A DNA stretch of 64,000 bases from Symbiodinium natans (lineage: Eukaryota > Sar > Dinophyceae > Suessiales > Symbiodiniaceae), in contig CAJNDS010000236.1 in NCBI GenBank assembly GCA_905221605.1, positions 457,501 to 521,500 on the forward strand. The letters are read 5' to 3'. The notes below the pieces were generated by a model, which was not told the origin of the DNA, ran no database searches, and worked only from the letters and a program-made list of their open reading frames with translations. Below, piece by piece: positions 57,153-64,000 of this stretch. Both the position numbers and the translations under genes were made by a program. Position 1 is the stretch's first letter. Every line of letters begins with the position of its first letter.

Positions 57153-58080
57153 CAACTTTGGGAATGCGAGTTCAGAGGGCTCCGGGCCGCTAGGTGGGAT
57201 GAGGCTCGCACTGAGATCAGAGAGAGAGTTCGGTTCAGGCTCTGCATTTTCTTGTAGAAATTTCCCATAATCTCGATGACAGCATCTGAGGCTATTTGCG
57301 GGCCCTTCCTGGCACGACTTATGAGAGGCTTGCCTGAAGTCTGAGAGGGTTGTGAGGTTTGGAAGAAAATAGGGTTGGAACGCAAACATTCCTTCGACAA
57401 GCGGCACCTCCCGGGTAGAGACCCCCGAAAGGAAGCAGCAGATGTCCAAAGGAAATGAATGAATTCATAGCTTCTTACAATTTGAGTTTCGTGAAGTCTC
57501 TGTTTCTGTAGGGCCCCTTATATGTTGTTACTCAGAAAGGGGCACGCTGCGGATTCCTATCTTACTAGGCAAGCTATTCTAAGCCTTGCGCTGCAGAGAG
57601 AGAGAGAGAGAGAGATTCTTCTGCTGTGAATTGGCGCATCGCTGGTTCTTGTTCGGGGTTTAGCACTCCAGCAGGTCCAGCTCCAGGGTTTAGGGTTTAG
57701 GGTTTAGGGTCTAGGGTTTAGGGTTTAGGGTTTAGGGTTTCGGTTTCTTGGGGCTGAGGGTGATCTCATATGATCGAAATAAGGCATAGTTGGTTGGCGG
57801 TTGCAAGGTTCTGTCTATCATCTCCCCTGGCATCTCCTATCAATGGAGTCGACGCGAGTCAGGGGGAACGGATAGTTCGTCTGAGTCGTATAGATATACT
57901 ACTGCTAGATGGCAGACTGAATGCCAGCTCAACAAGGCCACTCATGATATGCGGTTGAAGCTTGCCAAAAACCCCCCCCCCCCCCAAATTTGCAAAATAT
58001 TGGCCCCTTGTACGGGTTTTCGGCTATTTTCAGAAATACTTTGGGTTCCAGGTAGGTGGCATCTGTGAGTTTCCGTCTTG

Positions 58081-58100
58081 GGGGGGGGGGGGGGGGGGGG
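58081..58100. repeat. Poly-G run, about 22 bases
   Basis: An uninterrupted G run (from 58079) in front of a weak open frame. Similar G or C runs of 13-20 bases lie near 4827, 27017, 34350, 45531, 45902, 49936 and 50342. Confidence 0.9.
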
Positions 58101-58248
58101 CAAAGCTTCATGGAAGCCTCACCGAGGCTGGAGACGGTGTCCGTTCAGCCGGTGGTCTTCCGCGTTCGAGGCTTCCTGCGGCCGGAGGCCCCTTGGGTCG
58201 ACGAACATGTCGACTGTATTCGATTCTCCAACATGTCTTTACATGGTA

Positions 58249-58312
58249 CCAGGATGGGCCATTATACCCTATAATCCCTTAAAAGACCCTTTATAGGGTT
58301 CATTATGGGGGG
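58249..58312. mobile_element. Family 2 inverted-repeat element (partial)
   Basis: CCAGGATGGGCCATTATACC, then CCCTTAAAAG and GGGTTCATTATGGGG. The right end is missing. It lies between 5' exons of the P4H gene. Confidence 0.5.
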
Positions 58313-58383
58313 TTTTTGGTTTTTCCCATAAGCAATGCCTAAACCCTAAACCCTAAACCCTAAACCCTATAAATATTACTACT

Positions 58384-61159
58384 CTCCCAAGGCCGAAGAG
58401 AGCACGATATCTGAAAGCTCAGGAGTGCCAGACCATCATTGCCATGGGGGAGGCCGGAGTGTAGCTGATATCTATAGGGTTTAGGGTTTAGGGTTTAGGG
58501 TTTAGGGTTTAGGGTTTAGGGTTTAGAGCCCTAAACCTCCCCGGGCGTCGCCGCATTCTGTTGCACCTGCGGTCAGAGGCCAACATGTCGGAGTCGCCCA
58601 TCGTCCCCATGGACACGCATCACCGAGATAAGGACACCGACAGCATGAGCCCATTTTAGTGGGTTTTGGAGCAGTTATGTCGAAGGTATTCTACTGAAAC
58701 TGAAAGCAAGCAACTGTGACACACAACCTGTTCAACTAAGATTGCCCGCAATGGCGCTCGATCTTGTGTAAGTCGTTTCTCCAAATCCATCGGGCGGTAA
58801 GCCGTCAAGCCTCATAGACATGAACGGGGTGTAGCGTTTAGGCTTAAATATAATCCTGTTTTGGACCGCATTGCGTTGAACTCAGACGGGGGTGCGGGGG
58901 GGAAGGGGGGGAAGGGCGGGGTGGTTGCAGGGGGTTTACGAACGGTTGAGATGTTCTTCAAGTCCAATGCGTGTTTTACAAGCCCCGGGTTCTCTGAATC
59001 AGGGTTCCCTTTCTTCCTATTGAAATATGGAGCCTTCGGCTATTGAGGGGTGCCCAGCAAAATTTTATAGGGACCAACATCTGTACGAATGCCGAGAAGA
59101 CGCTGCCCGAGGACACAAAGGAGTTCCGCACCAGCACGCAAGCTCGTCTGGACAGCAACCAGAGCCCGCTGCACATTGGCTGCACTTTGGGTACATGAAC
59201 TCCACCCTCCCTGACCTTGCATACTCGCATACTCCTTTCTCATAGCCAACAACTTTTCATTAACTCACTACACTGCACGTGTGGGAGGGCGTTCTTTTGT
59301 TTGGGGAAGGGGGGGTTTCAAAGTTTCAACATGCACTTCGCTGTGAAGGATCCCATACACTGCGCCCACCTCCAAGGAACTTCGGACTTACAAGTCGGGT
59401 CGCACGCGGGTGGGCCTGTCTGTCTATATGGAGGTTTGCGAAAATAGGGGACCCCAAAATAGACCCCCAATAGTAAGATTCCCTTATAAGAAGGACCCTA
59501 ATTTCGGAAACCTCATATGGCAGGGTAATGGTATTCCCTCTCCCCCTGCAAGTCCGGGGACCATATTGTTCACCGCAACTCGAACCAAGATCCTCGCCCG
59601 CGTCTGCTAGAGATTGGAAACCAGTACCTGGATCTTCGCCGGCGTCTGCTAGTGCAAGAGTCGAAACCCTAAACCCTAAACTGAGAACCGTTGGGTTGAA
59701 TCTCAAGGCTCGTGGAACTGGACCATCGCATCAGCAACCTCACGCGTGTGCCAGTGTCCCACAATGAGGAGGCCCTCCTCTCCAGAACAAGGTTGCGCTA
59801 TTGAATTCTTGGGACATTGTCTCGCAGAGTCCAGCCGCGCACCGTTCATATGTGCTAATTTGTGCTTTGGCCTGGCAGTCGCAGATAGTAGCAGATTGTA
59901 AGACAACTCGTCCTCCAGGCACCGATGCAGCCTACCTATCCTTGAACATCCCTGAACCAGTGTCAAAAGTTGCAACGCCACTGCCACCGGATAGGTGCAG
60001 ATCCTGAGATACCGGCTGGGCGAGTTCTATGCCGCCCACACAGACAATTTCGACCCGCAGTACTATCAGAATACCGTTGTGGCTCGGCCATGATTCCGGA
60101 GATTGGACTTGGCCCTGGTTTAGGAGAGCCCTTGTCGTTGCTGGCGGCGCGTTTCTGAGCCACCTGCACCTCTAGCACACAGCTGGTTGTAGCCTGTCTT
60201 CCGTCTGGGGCGTCGTTCCAGGATTACATCGACAAGGGCCACCGCAACCGCCTGCTCACCGTCTTCTGGTACCTGACCAATGCAGCCTCAGCTGCAAGAA
60301 AATGGTTACGGGGGTCTTGCATGGGCTTTGGTTATCTTGATGCTCTGCTGTTATGCCATGCTTTCCTTTTGCCATATAGAGAGTGCATGGGCTGAAGGCT
60401 TGTTGGATAAAGTAGCTTCAGCTTGACAACACATAGCCACATGGCCTAAACCAGAAGCCCTTTCACGCTGCCAGGTCAGTCAGGGTGGGGAGACGCTTTT
60501 TCCGCGGGCGAACGCTTTGCCACAACCCGAGGCGCCCAAAACCCAATCCCAACGAGAAGCCTAAGCCAGAAGTTCCCCCTTTTGCCCCTTTTGCCTTGCA
60601 ATCCCGAACAGTAAGCCGTCCGTTTCACTTTTGTTGCAAACGTGTTGAGCTGCGACCTATATGGAGTTTGTTGGTGAGGGAGGTGAGGGACGCTGGCAGG
60701 ACATGCACTCCTGTGAGAAGGGCCTGAAAGTCCAACCGGAGATTGGCTCGGTGCTGCTTTGGTATTCCCTACGTCCCAACGGGAACTCGGATCCGCTGCC
60801 CGGACTCTACTGTGAAGGCTTACTTGCATGCGGTGCGTACATGGGACAGAGGGGGGGGGGGAGCTGGGGCTGTCTTCACCACGTTGTGAGGAACAGCCTC
60901 CACGCCTCCTGCCCAGTGCCACTGGGCCATGGTTGGACTTTTTTTTGTTGCCGAGCGAAGAAAGACACAAGAGGCTGCCAGGGGCTCACATTTACCACCA
61001 CTGTCGCTTCGCGAGTAGTTCTGCAAGCAGTGTTCAAGGCGTGAGGGCAAGAAGTGGTCTGCAAACTACTGGGTTTGGAACAAGCCCCGCGACTTCGAGA
61101 TTGACCTGCCAGATGCAGAGTACGATGATGAGTACGGGGGCTGCGTGCCTGAATGCTAA
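58384..61159 (+). CDS. Prolyl 4-hydroxylase catalytic subunit (2OG-Fe(II) oxygenase)
   Basis: Exons 59071-59170, 59708-59771, 59995-60075, 60222-60281, 60475-60531, 60700-60797, 60891-60917 and 61039-61159 (TAA) join without phase error. Upstream exons at about 58384-58449 (KAQECQTIIAMGE) and 58535-58642 are likely. The order is that of P4H: EFRTSTQARL, ELDHRISNLTRVPVSHNE, QILRYRLGEFYAAHTDNFDP (iron ligands H and D of HTD), HRNRLLTVFWYLTN, GGETLFPRANALPQP, GLKVQPEIGSVLLWYSL, LHASCPV (third ligand His) and EGKKWSANYWVWNK (Lys for 2OG). The enzyme hydroxylates proline in secreted proteins, using 2-oxoglutarate and O2. Seven of its eight catalytic-domain introns start with GC. The first exons and any signal peptide remain unresolved; a weak frame at 58104-58245 may belong to it. 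Confidence 0.88.
58478..58530. repeat. Telomere-type repeat array (TTTAGGG)
   Basis: Seven exact units in a P4H intron; a CCCTAAA array in the other orientation is at 58337-58372. Confidence 0.85.
59425..59520. mobile_element. Family 1 inverted-repeat element (best copy)
   Basis: CTATATGGAGGTTTGCGAAA at the left mirrors TTTCGGAAACCTCATATGG at the right, 96 bp. The interior is GGGGACCCC, AATAGACCCCC, AATAGTAAGATTCCC and AAGGACCC. It lies in a P4H intron. Confidence 0.75.
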
Positions 61160-61215
61160 GTTGCTATAAGTGCGGGGCAGACTAGCAAGGCAATGCTCTG
61201 GAAATGCTGGGGAAA

Positions 61216-61317
61216 ATGGGGGCTTACGAAAATAGGGAACCCCTAATACAGATCCCCAAATGGTAGGATCCCTTTAAAATAAGGACCCCGGTTTGGTACC
61301 CTGAATTGCGGCAAGCC
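61216..61317. mobile_element. Family 1 inverted-repeat element, downstream of P4H
   Basis: ATGGGGGCTTACGAAAATAG at the left; the interior matches the family (AATGGTAGGATCCCTTTAAA). The right end GCGGCAAGCCC is diverged. Confidence 0.5.
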
Positions 61318-61514
61318 CAACATGTTCCCTGCCAAGCTTTGCGAGTGCCAAGGCGAGTCTTCAGTGGCAACGGAGGGCGACCCCGTGCCGCAAAACAACG
61401 TCAGCGCCACTTTCGAGAATCGGCACCCCGAGACGGTGTACCTGCCGGCGCCTTACCTGTGCCTTTAAGCCCTGGAGTAGGAAGAGTGCACGTGAGTGCC
61501 ACACGAACTCGCCC

Positions 61515-61930
61515 CACCCCTAAACCCCAAACCCTATAACCCTAAACCCTATAACCCTATAACCCTAAACCCTAAACCCTATAACCCTAAAAAAAACCAG
61601 AGAACCGACTTCTTTGAGGTTCTGGAAGCCCCCGGATCGGGCGCAGGAGGCCTTTATGGGTGAGATCCAACCCCAGGCCGGCGAAAGTCAGGGACTTTTG
61701 TGGGCGAAGGAGGTTAGGGTTTTAGGTTTTAGGGTTTTTGGGGGTTTGGCGTTTTAGGGTTCTAGGGTTTTTAGGGGTTGTAGGGTTTTAGGGCTTTAAG
61801 GTTTTTAGGGGTTTAGGGTTTTAGGGTTTCAGGGTTTCAGGGTTTTTGGGTTTTAGGGGTTTTAGGGGTTTTAGGGGTGTTAGGGTTTTAGGGTTTCAGG
61901 GTTTTAGGATGTTTTAGGGTTAAGGGCGTA
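61515..61930. repeat. Degenerate telomere-type arrays, opposite orientations
   Basis: CCCTATAACCCTAAACC units at 61522-61590, then GGGTTTTAGGGGTTT variants over about 220 bases at 61710-61930. No gene was seen. Confidence 0.8.
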
Positions 61931-62197
61931 GCAATAGGGGTCTTGGGATCTGATTGGAGCGGGAGCAGGGCTTTAAGACGTAAGAAGCCGGTTTCTTCCT
62001 GAAAGCGCACAGCGTCCCTTGCGCAGAGTGCTGGTTCTTGTGGCCAGAAGCCCTTAAGTGCCTGACAGGCGTCCATGAAGATGCACCTTGGCCTCTGGTA
62101 CCCTTTTGCACTTTTCTTGGGTTCTGAGTTCCCTTAATACAGTAAATAGCCCCAAAAAAGGGTACCCCTGTTATGATCTGGTTGCTGGGCTAGCAAG

Positions 62198-62270
62198 GTA
62201 CACTTACCCGGGCCACATTTGGCACTTCCGAAGCGGCGTCGACCAATCCTCTACGCTGCTTTACGTGCAG
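62198..62270 (+). CDS. Possible exon
   Basis: After CTAGCAAG the frame reads LTRATFGTSEAASTNPLRCF before AG|GCCACAG. Another frame is equally open. Weak support. Confidence 0.3.
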
Positions 62271-62302
62271 GCCACAGCGGATTGAAGAAAGGAAAGAAAG
62301 TT

Positions 62303-62391
62303 CCAGGATGCTCGATTGTACCCTATAATCCCTTAAAAGGCCCTTTATAGGGTTCATTGTGGGGATTTTCAGACCTAAAAGCCCAGCCTGG
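62303..62391. mobile_element. Family 2 inverted-repeat element with GTTC flanks
   Basis: CAGGATGCTCGATTGTACCC at the left and CCAGCCTG at the right. GTTC directly precedes and follows, a possible 4-bp target duplication. Confidence 0.6.
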
Positions 62392-62549
62392 TTCAGAGTG
62401 TAGAGAATTATCGAAATCGAGTGCACGTCGGGCCAAGAGAAGCCAAAGCCCACGGGCTTTCGGCTGCCCTCTCGGCGAGCGTTCGCTTCCTGATTCTTGT
62501 CTCACACGTTGAGAGGGTTTGCGTTTCAAAGCAGTGGGAGCTTTTGCTC

Positions 62550-62775
62550 CCTAAACCCTAAACCCCAAACCCCAAACCCCAAACCCTAAACCTGCCTCAA
62601 ACTTTTAGGGTTTAGGGTTCCATTCCCAGCCGATTCCCAAAAACCGGATGCAAAGGATTTAGGGTACATCCGGTATGGGTCTCAGTTCCGGGGCTCAATA
62701 GGGTTTAGAAAAAAGGGTTTAGGGTTTAGGGCCAGGGTTTAGGGTTTGGGGTTTAGGGTTTAGGGTTTAGGGTGG
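62550..62775. repeat. Telomere-type arrays, mixed orientation
   Basis: CCCTAAACCCCAAACCCC at 62550-62593 and TTTAGGG units at 62608-62628, 62700-62730 and 62735-62775 surround short unique sequence. Confidence 0.8.
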
Positions 62776-62804
62776 CGGGGAAAACCCTTCACTTGGCTTC
62801 GCAG

Positions 62805-62885
62805 GAAATCTTTGAGGGCGAAGCTGAGCAGATCTTTATTCTGGGAGGCGCGACTTCAGTGTACTTTGGTCGGCCTCAGCCATAG
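62805..62885 (+). CDS. Candidate terminal exon
   Basis: After GGCTTCGCAG the frame reads EIFEGEAEQIFILGGATSVY then FGRPQP and TAG. It has a strong acceptor and composition. It may close a gene whose other exons were not found. Confidence 0.45.
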   Translation, partial: EIFEGEAEQIFILGGATSVYFGRPQP

Positions 62886-62907
62886 AATTTGTGCGTAACG
62901 TATTGAG

Positions 62908-62998
62908 ATGTTCCCCCTTATACTAACAGTCCTTAGTAGGGATTGTAGTTGGGGGTTACTAGAATCCCTATTAAGGACTGTTAGTATAACGGGGACAT
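62908..62998. mobile_element. Inverted-repeat element, family 4 (best copy)
   Basis: ATGTTCCCCCTTATACTAAC, CAGTCCTTA and TAGGGATT at the left mirror AATCCCTATTAAGGACTG and GTTAGTATAACGGGGACAT at the right. The arms are about 37 bp of a 91-bp element, an almost complete hairpin. Confidence 0.8.
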
Positions 62999-63036
62999 AT
63001 AACGAGCACACATAAAGAGAATCGAAGGGTAGATAC

Positions 63037-63130
63037 ACACACACACATGTATGTGCAGACACACACACACACATGTATGCGTAGACACACACACATATAT
63101 ATATATATATGCATATATATATATATATGT
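63037..63130. repeat. (CA)n and (TA)n microsatellites
   Basis: ACACACAC and ATATATAT tracts. Open frames across them are artefacts. Confidence 0.85.
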
Positions 63131-63430
63131 ACATGCAACAGTATAGCAATGCTATTTCGGTGCCCATGGGGCAACAGCTCTCGACGCGTGCTCTTCGTGG
63201 AGGTCGAAGCCGAAGCCCTAAGCCATTGAGCATGAAGTCCGACAGCCTTGTAAAGCACCAGATGCAGAGAGCCCAATACCCCTTAATCAGGAATATTCCT
63301 CAGCCTTAAACTCTCTAGGGATCCAGAATATGATTGAAGGCATATGTTTTTTGCTTAGGGGTAAATGGGGCTCTTTGGGGATGTAGCAGATGCAGGCGAA
63401 GATCTTGGGGAGATGCCCGAGGAGCTTTAG

Positions 63431-63798
63431 CCATCGGTGCACGTCCGAGATGTGCTGCTGCCTTCGGGCGTCCGCGCAATTCCCACATTATTCCCTCAGC
63501 TCGCCGTGCTTAGAGGAGTCAAGAAGTCAAAGGCTTCACGAAAGTTTTACACTCAGCTCCGGGAAGTGTGTTCACTGGTTGATTCTGGACCTCGCCTTCA
63601 GCGTTGTCATTGTCAGACTTGCCATCAAGAGCAGGCTTGATTTTGAGCATGCCCTCAAAGCAGGGTAGAGGGCAGAACCATCTCGTCTGGGTTGGGCTCA
63701 CTTAGCCGCCCTGGCGCGTAAGGTCCTTGACAGGGAGGTGCTGGCAGGCTCCAGACGCCTGGAGATGACATCTGCTCCAGCACACTGCATTGCTTGAG
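63431..63798 (+). CDS. Candidate exons of an unrecognised gene at the right edge
   Basis: Exon 63431-63567 (GCTTTAG acceptor) reads DVLLPSGVRAIPTLFPQLAV then KKSKASRKFYTQLRE. Joined over a 34-nt GT-AG intron, exon 63602-63664 reads VVIVRLAIKSRLDFEHALKA. A third frame from about 63706 reads ALARKVLDREVLAGSRRLEM and ends in TGA at 63798, but its phase does not fit. The last 200 bases show an open frame on the minus strand that may be a shadow. Function unknown. Confidence 0.45.
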
Positions 63799-64000
63799 AA
63801 GAAAGAGAGGGAGCGGAGGTCAGGATGTGCTTGGGCAGCCTCTCCACGCAGCAGCTTGGGACAAAGGGTTCATTTGGAGGTCCAGAAGGCCGCCCCTGAA
63901 GCCTCCTCAGGCCCCGCAGGTCCCAAAAACAGAACGTCCACAGGGTAATTTCAGTGCTACAGTTACGTCGTATTTGTATATAAAGCAATATGTGAAAACG

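Larger units (their letters stand above)
56535..58103. other. Stretch without a supported gene
   Basis: Unique sequence with weak frames. GCCCTCCAGCC...CTTGCTTCGTGC is present twice (about 56588 and 56702), a diverged duplication of about 110 bp. Telomere-type arrays lie at 57084-57152 (both orientations meeting) and 57686-57742. A GAGAGA tract is at 57595-57614. Confidence 0.4.

Noticed and set aside
3150-62775. Chromosome end (true telomere)
   Set aside because: The TTTAGGG/CCCTAAA tracts are short, lie in both orientations and are scattered between genes, so they are interstitial.
63698-63988. Minus-strand frame of 96 residues at the right edge
   Set aside because: The plus strand has a competing exon here and the minus frame shows no motif or acceptor.
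1-64000. Spliced-leader gene or spliced-leader relics of retrocopies
   Set aside because: I searched by eye for the conserved TTTTGGCTCAAG end and found no convincing match, including upstream of the intronless frames at 29180 and 37140.

Overview
The window looks like nuclear DNA of a dinoflagellate, most likely Suessiales/Symbiodiniaceae-like. The evidence is: short exons in long introns; introns that mostly start with GC rather than GT and end in AG before a G; plant/alveolate-type telomere repeats (TTTAGGG/CCCTAAA) scattered internally in both orientations; and a Copia retrotransposon with dinoflagellate-style Gag and Pol. No bacterial-type operon, rRNA, tRNA gene, CRISPR array or spliced-leader gene was seen. 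Most long open frames are shadows, and many real exons are short and lack an ATG, so genes were assembled by matching acceptors, donors and reading phase by eye.

Layout. 1-1907: 3' part of an unrecognised acidic protein gene (+). 3955-6112 and 15511-18013: exons of one unrecognised gene (+) whose intron is split by an 8.94 kb LTR retrotransposon (6131-15069, minus strand, identical 245-bp LTRs, 5-bp target duplication). 18400-24305: many candidate exons of unrecognised helical proteins (+), with a well-supported terminal pair ending at 24305. 24568-26748: exons of a Cys-rich/unrecognised gene (+). 27089-27517: one exon on the minus strand. 27966-34689: a Neuralized-homology-repeat (NHR) protein gene (+) with a 794-residue intronless coiled-coil frame inside one of its introns. 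35597-36840: four phase-consistent exons of an unrecognised gene. 37140-38270: an intronless L-lactate dehydrogenase. 40302-50677: a long series of candidate exons (+). 52341-56534: two membrane-protein frames in an island without telomere-like repeats. 58384-61159: a prolyl 4-hydroxylase gene (+) whose catalytic exons join in phase. 62805-63798: terminal exons of further genes.

The retrotransposon is the most unusual coding unit. Besides Gag, protease, integrase, reverse transcriptase and RNase H it carries a CCCH finger, a region resembling a cytosine-5 methyltransferase (motif order I, II, IV, VI), a 2-oxoglutarate/Fe(II)-oxygenase-like domain between integrase and reverse transcriptase, two hydrophobic segments and a C-terminal SAP domain. 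Its minus-strand primer site matches the anticodon stem-loop of initiator tRNA-Met, as in Drosophila copia and yeast Ty5.

The non-coding part is also structured. Several introns begin exactly at GTTTAGGG, so a telomere-type repeat supplies the 5' splice site. At least five families of small inverted-repeat elements (about 80-150 bp) lie in introns, and in some cases their ends or target duplications supply splice sites, as expected of introner-like elements.
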